From Candidatus Gracilibacteria bacterium (GTDB lineage: Bacteria > Patescibacteriota > Gracilibacteria > BD1-5 > UBA6164), in the NCBI GenBank assembly GCA_010119145.1, contig JAACSU010000008.1:1-64000 (forward strand): a stretch of 64,000 nt of DNA, given 5' to 3'. This document shows positions 34,476-44,650 of the stretch, piece by piece; the first letter of the stretch is position 1; every line of letters begins with the position of its first letter. Position numbers and translations under genes: made by a program. Below the pieces are notes generated by a model that saw only the letters and a list, made by a program, of their open reading frames with translations, was not told the DNA's origin and did no database searches.

Positions 34476-34508
34476 TCAAAGACTTATAAAATGTAAGTCT
34501 TTTTTTAT
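34476..34508 (+). terminator. Terminator of rsmH-ftsL
   Basis: agacttata / tgtaagtct stem followed by T7. Confidence 0.85.
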
Positions 34509-34564
34509 TGCCAATAGCTCAAAAATTCCTACAATTTAAGGAATAATATTTTTAAATATCATCA

Positions 34565-35173
34565 GTGCCTGAAGCCCTTAAACGTCTTATTCACAATATA
34601 TCTCTTCTTCCTGGTATTTGAGAAAACAGAGCTACGAAGCTTGCCTTTTTTTTGTTATCGACCAACGAAAACTACCTGAGAGAACTCAGAGAAAATATTC
34701 TTACCATAAAGGAAAAAACTGCCATTTGTCATATTTGTGGTGCTATCACCGACGCTCCAAAGGATATTTGTAACATCTGTAACAATAGCTCAAGAAATCA
34801 CAAAGAAATATGTGTCGTAGAAGAATACTTGGATCTTCTCACTCTTGAACAGTCAGGAGGATTTACCTGAGTCTATCATGTATTAGGATGAGCAATTTCA
34901 CCAATTAATGGAGTCTTTGTATGAGACCTCAATTTTTCAAAACTCTTCTCACGAATCGATAACGCAGACTCAAAAATTGAGATTATTATTGCTACCAATC
35001 CAAATTTAGAGTGAGAAGCAACGACCAGTTTCCTTACCGAAGAAATCGAAAAGAGAAAACTTAAGTATAAAGTAAAAATGACAAGACTCTCAAGATGACT
35101 GAGTTCTGGATATATTGAGTACGCTGATACTATGAGTTTAGTGAGTGCTCTTCGAGAACGTAAAGAAATATAA
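34565..35173 (+). CDS. recR: Recombination protein RecR
   Basis: 202 residues from GTG. An HhH motif (LPGIGENRATKLAF), a zinc finger of CHICG and CNICN, and a Toprim domain (EICVVEEYLDLLTLEQSGGF, VYHVLGGAISPINGV, IIIATNPNLEGEATTSF) are in the RecR order, with the terminal Walker-B-like LSRGLSSGYIEYADTMSL. RecR with RecO or RecF loads RecA on SSB-coated DNA. Many Gly codons are UGA. The ATP-grasp gene starts two bases after its stop. Confidence 0.95.
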
Positions 35174-35175
35174 AT

Positions 35176-36084
35176 ATGAAGAAAAATGTCATAATGTTTT
35201 TTCCTCTCAAAAATCATACTATAGATCTCACACATCCATATCAAGAATTAAGAAACGCAGAAGAAAAACAAAATACACTTCTTGGGTCATTTCCTTCAGA
35301 AGTGTGAGTTTTTATGGCTCGTTGAGAACATAGTTATTGTTGAGGGGAGGAATTTAGTCCTCAGTTTCAAAAAATATGAAACACGTGGTTTCCCTATACC
35401 TGAACCGTTCACGCAGACTTAGTCCTTGGTTTTGAGATTCCAGCTTGAGTAAAAAATATCTTTAACTCAATGCATACCCTCACAAGAAATAAATGTAACA
35501 TCGAAGAAATATTTCCAGAAATAACGCTCAAGTCAAAACTCTGTCTCAATTATCAAGATATAGTACATAACTTTTTAAATGTCTCATCTCGCCTTAAAGT
35601 TTTAAAACCGAGAGATGGTACCCGAAGCAGATGAATATTTATTGGAGAAAATCTTCCTGATAATGAAATATTAGAAACAAAGAATTTCCCATATATTTTG
35701 CAAGATTTTTTTGATACTTCAGCGTGATTCTACGAATTCCCATGACTCCATGATTGCAGGATTATACTCTTAGATGGAAAAATAATTTGAAAATTTCTGC
35801 GTCAGCCAGAAGTTGGAACATACATTGCTAATACTTTTAGAAATGGAGGATTTATTGATCTCAAAGATTGGGAAATACCTGTAGAACTTCAAAAAATAAT
35901 ACAGACGATAGAATCCTACTGTAGTAAAAAATACAAACATAGATATTACTCTATTGATGTATGACAATGACCTAATGGAGAACTAAAAATTTTTGAACTC
36001 AATTCTGCTCCCTGACTTACAAATAATTTTATTTCATCTGAACTTTGAAATTATATTGTAAAAAATATCTTGAAACTGACCTAA
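35176..36084 (+). CDS. ATP-grasp domain protein
   Basis: 302 residues. The C-terminal half shows the ATP-grasp pattern: KVLKPRDGTRSRGIFI (ATP-binding Lys and the glycine-rich loop), FPYILQDFF, LHDCRIILLDGKIIGKFLRQPEVGTYIAN, and DVGQGPNGELKIFELNSAPGL, where the E and N bind Mg. It resembles RimK/D-Ala-D-Ala ligase-type ATP-grasp enzymes that join a carboxylate to an amine. The N-terminal half has GEHSYCGGEEFSP-like sequence that was not recognised. Substrate unknown. It is co-transcribed with recR. Confidence 0.78.
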
Positions 36085-36123
36085 TTTTATTTAGACTCAT
36101 AGTATAATTTTAATATTTCTCCT

Positions 36124-36300
36124 ATGTCAGAATTTGCACCACCACCTCCTAAAGTGAGAGTCACTAAGGCTCAACTTCGCAAACAACAAGAAGCGTACAG
36201 ACTAGCTGAACAGTTAGCTGAGGATCACAAAGCAGAGGAAGAGGCTGAAAAACTTACAGAGGTTCAGAAACTAGAACAAAAAATAGATGATGTATTTTAA
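36124..36300 (+). CDS. Small coiled-coil protein, 58 aa
   Basis: 58 residues: a proline stretch (APPPPKVRV) then one long charged helix (TKAQLRKQQEAYRLAEQLAEDHKAEEEAEKL shape, glutamate/lysine-rich). No glycine, hence no UGA. The ATG is 39 nt after the ATP-grasp stop. The amphipathic helix suggests a partner-binding peptide. No family was recognised. Confidence 0.6.
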   Translation: MSEFAPPPPKVRVTKAQLRKQQEAYRLAEQLAEDHKAEEEAEKLTEVQKLEQKIDDVF

Positions 36301-36400
36301 TATACATTTTTTATATTACATTTTAAAATTTTTTCTTATTATCCATTGACAATTATAATATTTCACTAATATATAACTATATATTTCATTACTATATGTT

Positions 36401-37654
36401 ATGTCTAAAAAAGATATTTTATGAATAGTGAGTGCTCTTTGAATCGCTGCTTCTTCTCCAGCCTCAGCTGCAACTCAGACTGAAACTTTTTCAAATAGCG
36501 AAAAAGTATCATTATTATTGGATACTGAAAATACCCATCCCTATGATACAGCTGATTTTTCTCCTTCCTTTTTAAACTCCACAGGATTAAGTGATCAAAG
36601 TGAAATAGCGCTTCTTATAAAAAATACTCCTGTTATTACGACACTCGTAGCTGACAGAATTGTGAGAGAAATGTCAGAAACCTGAGAAATAGATGTTGAC
36701 TCTTTGAGTATGATTTTATCACCAGAAGTAATAGGGTGGGATATGAGAACTATAAACGGTCAAATTATGGCTGATAAACTGGATGAAGCCTATAAAAATG
36801 AATCTCTAGATTTACATGAAGTAACACTTCTGCTCGAAGAATCTCTCAGACTTTGAAACCAAGGGAGTAACCCAGAGTCTCGTGATACTGTTATACATCA
36901 AGTTCGAAACGCATCCGGAAAATTCGCGAGCAGTCTGAATATAGAGAGTTTACTCAGAGGAAATAATGGAGCAGAACTTGCTGAAGCGATGTACCAAAGT
37001 AATACGTCATGAAGTCTTGAAGAAGTGATGATTTCAATGTGACTTAATATCGATGATTATGAGTATCTCTATAATGTCTTTGGTTCATGAAATAATCCTG
37101 ATTGAATCAATGGAGGAATCAAAATTTCCACTGATATAGCAGCGCAACTAGATGTAGTAAACGCAATTGTAACTAAAAACTGAGATGTTGTTCTTATGGC
37201 AAGATCATGTGGATGAAATGTTACATACTTACCAAAAAGTGCTGAATCTATTCTCATTCTTGAGCAAATCATTACTCAGTCACAAGAAAATGTTCAACCA
37301 ACATATAGAAATATAAACTGACAGCCGATTATAAGCACTTGAACACCAACTCCAGTTTCATATACTCCCAATGGTCCAGCTACTCCTTCAATACCTTGAA
37401 TTCCTACGACTCCTCAAAATCCTGGAACACCAGGTACACCATGAACTCCTCTCTTCCCAATGCCACCAATAGGTCCATTATTTCCTCCTACTCCACCTAC
37501 AACAGGTGGAAATCCAAATGGTCCAGGTCCAGGTCCAGGTTTTCCATCTCCAGTTCCTGGTATTCCTGCGTGACTTGCATTATGATCTTGATTATTAGCA
37601 TTGCTCACATTGAGAAAAAAAACTAAGAAAACAGATACTCTTGTGAGAAATTAG
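36401..37654 (+). CDS. Secreted, anchored protein with proline/glycine-rich stalk
   Basis: 417 residues. A signal peptide (IVSALGIAASSPASAATQ) is followed by an alpha-helical domain to ~300 with no known motif. A low-complexity region (residues ~310-395) rich in Pro, Gly and Thr follows, including GTPGTPGTP and GPGPGPG runs that resemble collagen-like or wall-spanning stalks. A terminal hydrophobic helix (GLALGSGLLALLTL) and the basic tail RKKTKKT end the protein, as in wall- or membrane-anchored proteins; no LPXTG is present. The stalk DNA has a threefold ggtcca repeat (37520-37539). Probably displayed on the cell surface. Confidence 0.82.
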
Positions 37655-37670
37655 TATAAAAAACATACCC

Positions 37671-37701
37671 AAATAGCTGTTTGTAAAAAAACAGCTTTTA
37701 T
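37671..37701 (+). terminator. Terminator of the stalk protein gene
   Basis: aatagctgtt / aacagctttt stem, with a T-rich tail (tttattt). Confidence 0.65.
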
Positions 37702-37716
37702 TTAGAGATAACGATA

Positions 37717-39084
37717 ATGATAAATTATAAAGAATCAGAAGAACCTATTCGTATAGACATACAGCATACATGAGTGAATAGATATATAATAGATGATGGA
37801 AGTTTAGCTGTCGCTCACAAGATTTGAGGTGATAATATGTGACTTATCACTCCTAATATGCAAGTTGCACGTGTACTACAAAAAAATAATATTACTCAAA
37901 CATATGCTGTTTCTGCATTTCGTAATAGTAAAGTAGATTTTAACACCACTGACAAACTCATTGAAGCTTGAGAATCTAAAAACAAAGATTCTATCATGCA
38001 AATTCTGGGTGAAGTTGAAAATTTTCACATTCAGTTGCTTACAGAAATACTGATTGAATCACCTGAATCAGAAACAGAGTTATTGCTGAAATACGCAAAA
38101 AAATTATTTTTTGAGTATAAAAAATCTTTATCAAACGAATTTTCTTCAGAATTCTGCGATAAAGCTCATGATTATACAACGTGAGTATCTAAAAAATGTT
38201 TTTCTCTCCTGTGAATTGGAGAAGTCATCGCAGCAAAGGTTTTTGTAAAATATCTACGATATAAAAATATTAATGCTCAGTATGTAGATACAACACAACT
38301 ACAAAATTTGAACAGATGAAATCTCTGAGTATCTGTTGAAGCATTTTTATGAAACAAATTTTCTGAAATATGTGCAAATGACCCACTAGCAATTCCCATA
38401 ATACCCTGATTTATATGATGAATCCAGTGAGGAATCTTGCCTCTGTTATGAAGATGATATACTGATTATACAGCTTCAAGATCTGCTGTTGCCCTCTATG
38501 ATAATGGAGTGTATAATCAGGTTTTACTCTATATTCAGAAACTCTACGGTTTTAAATCGACTGATCCACGAATACTTTGAGAAAGAGACTCTGAGGCAGT
38601 ATCAGTAAATAACCTCAGTTACGAACTCGTTTCGAGAGCTATCTGACACAAAGGAGCTGGAGCCTGACTTATAAATGCTCACTCAATAGATGAAAGGATA
38701 AAATCAAGAGCTATCAAAATACTTGTTTGAAACCCAACAGATGATTCTGATAAAGCACTTATAGATAAGGACTGAAATATATTAAGTTCTTGAGTGCAAC
38801 TTGTGCTTTGAAGAGACTATAACTGATGATCTGATGATTGAGTCTACTGACGTCAATCACAAAACACAGATTGAAACCATAATGTATACCTCATGGGAGA
38901 AAATATGTCAGATTTGTGAAAATTATTTAAAATGGTCACTCAAATTTTGAGAAATATATGAATTGAAGAAAGTTGATGACAGATCAAAATGTGACCAAAA
39001 TGAGAAATTTCTCTTGTTTTTCGTGACAAAGAAACTGCTCTAGCATGACAAGTAGCACTTCATAATCATTTTATACAAAAATAA
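37717..39084 (+). CDS. Aspartokinase-like amino acid kinase
   Basis: 455 residues. IPIIPGFIGGIQGGILPLLGRGYTDYTASRSAVAL matches the aspartate kinase nucleotide and aspartate site (family GFIGxxxxGxxTTLGRGGSDYTA), and YGFKSTDPRILG matches VYTADPR; the later SVNNLSYELVSRAIGHKGAGAGLINAHSI aligns with the family VSYxEAxELAYxGAKVLHPxxI. The N-terminal family motif KFGGTS appears degenerate. No other lysine, threonine or methionine synthesis gene is in the window. About half of the glycines are UGA. The call is secure for fold, less so for the substrate. Confidence 0.75.
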
Positions 39085-39108
39085 AATCCCTGAACGGGAT
39101 TTTTTTAT
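39083..39108. terminator. Bidirectional terminator of the kinase gene and the 39105 gene
   Basis: aaatccc-tgaa-cgggattt with A and T runs; the right side overlaps the stop codon of the minus-strand gene. Confidence 0.85.
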
Positions 39109-40019
39109 TTCACCAATCTTATTGATTTTCTTCTTTTTAAAGCATTTGAACTCTCTAAGTGTACTCATTCTCAATCTCATACTACTGTTCATCAGACTAA
39201 TGAAAGGCTTGTTTTTCTCACGTCTTCAGCTTTTACATTTTCAAATAAAAGCAGAGATTCTCGGTACTGATGTAACACCCATGACTTAAAACGAAATTCT
39301 TCCTCTAACGTTCCTAAAAACTCTGTTCTTGTACTCTCTTCAAATTCGGATCTCAATTCTCTCAGTCTCAATGCTTCTTCATCTGTAAATTCGCTTTGAT
39401 GTGCCAGCAAGACGTCAGTAAAATTCTCAGATAATTCCCATAGAATTTCAATTCTCTCGTTTATATTGTATTCTATGAGATCTATCACATTTCCATCTCA
39501 ATCTACATAATGAACTCCACGTTCTCTAGAATACACCATTTGATATCCAAACTCTTCACCTAAATAGTAAATAACTTCACCTGTACTATTCAGCATATTG
39601 TTTCTATGAGCAGAGTTAATTAATCAACTCAGGAATGTTCCCTGTGTATCAGGAATAGTATGATTTGCAAACTCTAAATCTATGATTGTTTCTCTGAGTC
39701 ATAAAATTTTCCAAACACTTTGAGTTATTCCCTGTTCAATATAAAACTTCGCTTGTTCAAAGGCTAAGAGAATCACAGCAATATTAACATTCTTATTCTC
39801 TGTAGATTCAATAAATGAAAAATTATTTTCCTTACAAAAATTAAGAAATTTTTTATATATATTAGAATCTCAAAAGATAACTTCAAAAATATTTTCAAGC
39901 GTACTATCCACAGTATCAATTCACAAGGTTGAATAAAAATCAATGACAAATGCCCTAAAATTAGGATTTGTAAATCATTTATGCGTTAGACTCGTATCAA
40001 CACTCAATATATTTGGCAT
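39105..40019 (-). CDS. Hypothetical protein, 304 aa
   Basis: A soluble, mostly helical, acidic protein (MPNILSVDTSLTHKG...), ending in a basic tail (KRRKSIRLVK). No signal peptide or membrane helix. It uses many UGA glycines; five fall in a run near the C-terminus (LVGGTVVGDGEGV). No family was recognised. It has no operon partner and is divergent from the standard-code islet. Confidence 0.65.
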
Positions 40020-40156
40020 TTTGACTCTTATAATAATTATAGTTTTAATACTATATATTTTTGAGACAGAATGTCAAAATAGTTCAAAAGTAATTTGACT
40101 AAAATAGTATTTTATTAATAATAATTAAGCAAAAATAAAAATACAGGAGAAGAATC

Positions 40157-40525
40157 ATGCTCGTTAGAATTAACGCTAGTGGTATCACTATCATATCGAC
40201 CAATGATCCAGACTATGCTGAATCACAAGTACCTATTGAGATTCAGTCTCGCGCTTTGAAAGTCGATCCTGATACCTTACTGATTATAGAGATTATCTTT
40301 GACTACTCTAGGCTCGAAGACCTAGAAATCGGACCGAAAGATAGAAAAAAGAAAGTGAAACGTCTCGTATTGAAAGGACAAAAAAGAATAAATTTCAATG
40401 GGAGATTTGGTGATTTTCTCAAAGATGTAAATTTGATTCAATCTCAAATCGATCAATTTACTTCTGAAGGTCTCATCATTCGAAAAAAAGACAAAACCAA
40501 AGTAAGTGAAGAAATGCAAGCGTAA
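40157..40525 (+). CDS. Hypothetical protein, foreign islet gene 1
   Basis: 122 residues, basic in the second half (KDRKKKVKRLVLKGQKR). A strong Shine-Dalgarno (acaggagaagaatc before ATG) stands out; native genes in the window lack one. All six or so glycines are GGN and no in-frame TGA occurs. No domain was recognised. With the next gene it forms a two-gene transcript that ends in a GC-rich terminator. A TTGACT-N17-ATAATA promoter lies near 40096-40124. Confidence 0.75.
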   Translation: MLVRINASGITIISTNDPDYAESQVPIEIQSRALKVDPDTLLIIEIIFDYSRLEDLEIGPKDRKKKVKRLVLKGQKRINFNGRFGDFLKDVNLIQSQIDQFTSEGLIIRKKDKTKVSEEMQA

Positions 40526-40559
40526 CAAAAACACAAACTAATAGGCAGGAGAATATAAA

Positions 40560-40868
40560 ATGCCAATGAAGACTTATTTTTTCCAACTCAATTATTACAA
40601 AGAGGGTTGTAAAGACCCTCGAGTGATAATTGTCTGCGCAGCCTTTTTAACTCTGAAAAATGCCTGCAAATGGGCAAAAGTGATGGAAGAACAGGCTATG
40701 AATCTTCAAAATTCTGAGTACCCAAAACTCAGAACCAGGCCAACTTTCCAAAAAAAGAAAGACGCTTGGCCACAGCCACGGAGTCTTCCTGTCAGCAGGA
40801 TTAGGAATCCTGGACAAGCAGGAATCGAAGATATTCTCGGTAGACGTGCGTTTCAGCGCGCTGCCTGA
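40560..40868 (+). CDS. Hypothetical protein, foreign islet gene 2 (probable TGA stop)
   Basis: 102 residues, preceded by ggcaggagaatataaa, again a clear Shine-Dalgarno. The frame meets TGA at 40866-40868. Under code 25 this would be Gly, and translation would run 22 more codons through a strong terminator hairpin to a TAA at 40934. The terminator placed just 22 nt after the TGA shows that TGA was the stop in the donor. Other glycines are GGN, and CGG Arg is used. The 3' half is GC-richer than its surroundings. No family was recognised. Confidence 0.75.
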   Translation: MPMKTYFFQLNYYKEGCKDPRVIIVCAAFLTLKNACKWAKVMEEQAMNLQNSEYPKLRTRPTFQKKKDAWPQPRSLPVSRIRNPGQAGIEDILGRRAFQRAA

Positions 40869-40889
40869 GTGGTATTTTCGAACACACGC

Positions 40890-40926
40890 AATTCCCTTGG
40901 GCCTTTGGGCCCCTGGGATTTTTTTA
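40890..40926 (+). terminator. GC-rich terminator of the foreign islet
   Basis: tccc-tt-gggcc / ggccc-ct-ggga stem followed by T7; much GC-richer than native terminators. Confidence 0.9.
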
Positions 40927-40968
40927 AGAAATAAAAGAATATAATCAATACTTGAGTTAAAAAATACT

Positions 40969-41526
40969 ATGTGATTAAATAATTATCCAGCAGAGTTTTA
41001 CGAAGCTACCAGAATTCAAGAAGCCTATCTCATTTTGCATCCTCAAATACTTGAGAGATACGATATTACAAGAGAAGAGTTTTATGACGCATTTCCCAGA
41101 GCATCAAACTTTAGTCAGCTCAAATATCCTATCGTAGATGAGTTTTGAATAGATTATTGAGATAGTGAATGATACTATATGTCGCAACGTACAGATAATC
41201 TTAAATTAAAAAGAGAAATCTCTGAAGCCTCAAAAGTAAAAGGACAATCAAAAAAACAGGCCTATAAATATCATCAGCTTCTCAATCAAAATGAGCAAGA
41301 CAGAATAACCTTCATGAGAAATGCTATCACGCAAAAATACAACGGAAGCAAATGGAGAAATACGCAACTGCTTGAGACCGGAGACAGAGAAATTATCGAA
41401 TTCACCTACTGGTGAGATGAGTTTTTCTGAATATCAAACACGACTCGTACCGGTAGGAATATTCTCGGGAAGCTTCTCATGGAATACAGAGACGATTTAC
41501 TCGCACGATTGAATGAGTATGAATAA
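40969..41526 (+). CDS. NADAR domain protein (RibX/YbiA family)
   Basis: 185 residues. The C-terminal NADAR pattern is clear: FMRNAITQKYNGSKWRNTQLLETGDREIIEFTYWGDEFFGIS and GRNILGKLLMEYRDDL. The family cleaves N-glycosidic bonds in riboflavin intermediates (YbiA) or removes ADP-ribose from guanine in NAD-linked defence. The N-terminal part (residues 1-90) carries a helical segment not recognised. The second codon is UGA, and others follow, so the gene is native. It is not next to other riboflavin genes. Confidence 0.82.
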
Positions 41527-41557
41527 AAAAACCTCAAGATTACTCTTGAGGTTTTGT
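41526..41557. terminator. Bidirectional terminator of the NADAR gene and nrdA
   Basis: aacctcaaga / tcttgaggtt with T-rich ends; the minus direction gives the longer T run. Confidence 0.85.
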
Positions 41558-41592
41558 ATTATTTCATAGTTTTTCTACTTTGCAACTTGTTT

Positions 41593-43263
41593 CTATGCTT
41601 CACATCATACACAACTAATCTTTCTTGAGAGCTCTTGCGCTGCTGATTTAGAGTGTTGGTAGTAGAGAGTTTTGATTCCTTGTTCCCACGCATCCATATA
41701 GAGTGCATTGATATCTTTTGCAGATGTATCTGGATGAACCATGAGATTGAGTGATTGAGCTTGGTCGATAAACTTTTGTCTGTCGGCAGCTTGGTCTATA
41801 ATGACAAATTGGTTAATTTCTGAGAATGTCTTGAATACGTCTTTTTCGAGTTGAGAAAGGAAATCGAGATGTCGAACTGATCCATCGTGATCTCTGATTG
41901 ATGCCCACGTATCTCGGTCATTTTTTCCTTTTGCTTCTAGAAGCTTTTCAAGCTCAGTATTTTTGATAGTTACTTTCATCTTCGCAAGGTCTTTTACGTA
42001 GGTATTTGACCACCATGGTTCGATTCCTTGAGATACTTGCCCAAGTATAAAGGCAGATGAAGTATTTGGTGCAATAGCATTAAGAGTTGTGTTTCTTCGT
42101 CCATATCATTTGAGAAGTGGAGCTTCTCCAAGCATTTTAGCGAGATCTTCTGAAGCCTGGTATGATTTATCGTGAATCAGTTGGAAAATTTCTTTATTGA
42201 GTGCCATAGCATCTGGATGCTCAAATGGTATCATTTTAGATTGGAGGTATGAATGCCATCCTAATGCTCCAAGACCGAGTGCTCGGTGATTGTGAGCGAA
42301 GTTATAGGCTCTCTCCATGAATGTAAATGCAAGTCTATCATCTTTGTCTTCTGAATCTCTGAGTTTTGCCAATTTATCTACAAACTCTTGAAGCACTGCG
42401 TCGAGGAAGTAGATCATACATTCTACTGCATCTGTATCTTTCCATTCATCGTATTTTGCAATATTGATAGAGTTGAGGCAACAAACGAATGATTCGTCCG
42501 TACTTGATGGAAGCATAATCTCAGTACAAAGATTACTTGCTTGAATCTTCATATTTTTATCTTGGTATACTTCTGGAGCTCCATTGTTACAGTTGTCTGT
42601 AAAGAGAATATATGGATATCCCATTTCCCCTCGAGCTTGAATCACCTTCGCCCAGATTTTTCGTTTCTTCGCGTCTCCAGATTTCATATCATTAAGCCAC
42701 GCGTCCGTTACGGTTACTCATGTTGTGATTCTTTGGATTGGATTCCCTTCTTTTCCTATTTCTAGAAATTCTTCTATATCATCATGCTCAACTGGTAAGT
42801 AGGCTGCAAATGATCCTCGACGAACGGCACCTTGTGATACGATATCGATTCCTTTGTCAAAGAGTTGCATAAAGTGAACGGCTCCAGAAGAAGCTCCGTT
42901 ATTTTTAATTTCTGCTCCTCGTGGTCGAAGTGCACCAAAGTAACCAGAAGTACCTCCACCGTATTTACTCATCATCCCAACTTCAGCATTCGTATAGAGA
43001 ATATTAGACATATCATCTCCAAGATATGACCCAAAACAAGAGATTGGAAGACCTCTCTCAAGTCCAAAGTTTGACCAAACTGGACTCGAAAAACTATAAA
43101 ATCCTCTCGAAGCATAATCATAGATTTTATCAGCAAGACCTTTTGTCCCGTTAATTTTTTCTGCTGTATCTGCCATAAATCGGATTCTTTCTTCTGCAGA
43201 TTGTCCATTTATAAGGTAACCATTATCCAGAAACTTTCGTGAGTAGTCGTTGAGCCATTCCAT
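41593..43263 (-). CDS. nrdA: Ribonucleotide reductase, large (alpha) subunit
   Basis: 556 residues. Class I features are present. LPISCFGS holds the first redox Cys, NLCTEIMLP the catalytic Cys and Glu, and CCLNSIN the second redox Cys. The C-terminus ...KISCVGCEA holds the shuttle pair CxxC; its Gly is UGA, so the standard code would cut off the shuttle. It lacks the N-terminal ATP-cone that usually gives overall allosteric control; the cone is on NrdB instead. The length fits a cone-less NrdA. It is second in the nrdB-nrdA operon, 43 nt after nrdB. Confidence 0.96.
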
Positions 43264-43306
43264 AATAGAGCAAGATTAAAGGTATAAATATTTTTTTAGT
43301 ATCGTA

Positions 43307-44581
43307 TTAGAATAAATCATCTGAAGTGATTGATTTACTTCGTTTATTGTAGTTTACACTTCTTTTTACAAAGAAATCTCAGTGTTTTGTGGACATAATC
43401 TCATCATCAAACCAATCTGTTTCAGATAGAAGTGTTTCGTCTATTTCAAAGATTTTTTCAAGTCCGATTCATTCCAATGACTTATTAAATCTATTTTTTA
43501 CAAATTCATTAATGACTGCTTTTGGGAGAAAATCTACTTCACCATCTTCAAAAATCCAATCTACTATTTCCATCTCTGATTCATAAGCTTCCAAACAAGC
43601 TTTTTTTACCATATTGTTATGTTCGTCATCAAACCAAGTTGGATGTTCTGACTTAATAATTTTTATAAGCTCGATTCCAAAGAGTCCGTGGATTTGTTCT
43701 TCTTTTGATGTTGCCTCTACGACATTTGAGATACCTTTGAATATATTCTTATGCTTATTAAAGGCCATGATGATAAGAAACTGTGAGAAGAGTGATACGT
43801 GCTCTATAAAGAGTGAGAAGAGAAGAATAGAATGTGAATATTCTTCATCATCATCTGACTTAGAACTTTTGAGTGCATCTTGTAAGTAGTTTACTCGCTT
43901 ATTCATCACAGGTATATTTTTGATTCTCTCAAAGTCTCCATTAAGTCCGAGTACTTCCAGTAAGTGAGAATATGCGTCCATATGTCTGACCTCTGATTCA
44001 GCAAATGTTTGCCCTACTGCTCCGACCTCTGGTTTTGGAAGATGCTTGTAAATATCTCCCCAAAATGTTTTGACTGAAACCTCTATTTGAGCAATAGCCA
44101 GCATACAATTTTGCAGAGCACTTCTTTCGAGTGGACTGACATTTACTTTAAAATCTTGAATATCTGATGTAAATGAAAATTCAGTATGTACCCAGTATGA
44201 ATGACGAATCGCGTCAACATATTCAAGCAACTCAGGATACTCGTATGGTTTGAGGTTCATTCGAGCTTTAAATATATTTCTACTTCGATCTTTTTTTCGT
44301 TCTTCTCGGTAGAGGATATATGCTTTTGCAGCTTCAAAGAATCCTTCTTTCATCATTTCAAATTCTACCATGTCTTGAACCTCTTCAACGGTTGGAATAA
44401 AATCTTTATGATCTTTGTGAAATTTATCGATTCTTTTTTCTACTTTTTTTCAAATTTTTGCGGCTGCTTCATTATCCTCATGTCAGAGATTTAAAAAACA
44501 TTTTGAAACGGCATGTATTATTTTTTCTCTATCAAAGCTTACGAGCTCTCCTGAGCGTTTTTTAATGTTCTTTATTCACAT
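43307..44581 (-). CDS. nrdB: Ribonucleotide reductase small (beta) subunit with N-terminal ATP-cone
   Basis: 424 residues. Residues ~1-95 are an ATP-cone (IKKRSGELVSFDREKIIHAVSKCF...FIPTVEEVQDMVE). The ferritin-like core follows. Metal ligands are probably in AIAQIEV, SEVRHMDAYSHLL (E, H, and possible radical Tyr), YSHSILLFSLFIEH and KEEQIHGLFG. The C-terminus DDLF is the usual alpha-binding tail. An ATP-cone on NrdB, with none on NrdA, has been described in a few bacteria; here dATP would control the enzyme through beta. The second codon is UGA. Two NrdR boxes lie upstream. Confidence 0.95.
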
Positions 44582-44619
44582 AAAACTACAATTTATTAAA
44601 AAGTAAACATATTTTCATT

Positions 44620-44635
44620 TGACTATATATAGTTT
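44620..44635. promoter_or_regulatory. NrdR box 1
   Basis: tgactatatatagttt, palindromic core actatatatagt (44622-44633), matching the consensus acaCwATATaTwgtgt. Centre 44627.5. Confidence 0.85.
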
Positions 44636-44650
44636 TATAACAACTACGAA

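Noticed and set aside
37339-37626. Opposite-strand glycine-rich ORF and other long shadow ORFs within the stalk gene
   Set aside because: They mirror the proline codons of the real gene and have no start context or family.
37540-37654. LPXTG sortase signal at the end of the stalk protein
   Set aside because: No LPxTG or close variant precedes the hydrophobic helix; only the general anchor layout is present.
40096-40934. Insertion sequence or integron origin of the foreign islet
   Set aside because: No transposase, terminal inverted repeats or target duplication were seen around 40020-40968.
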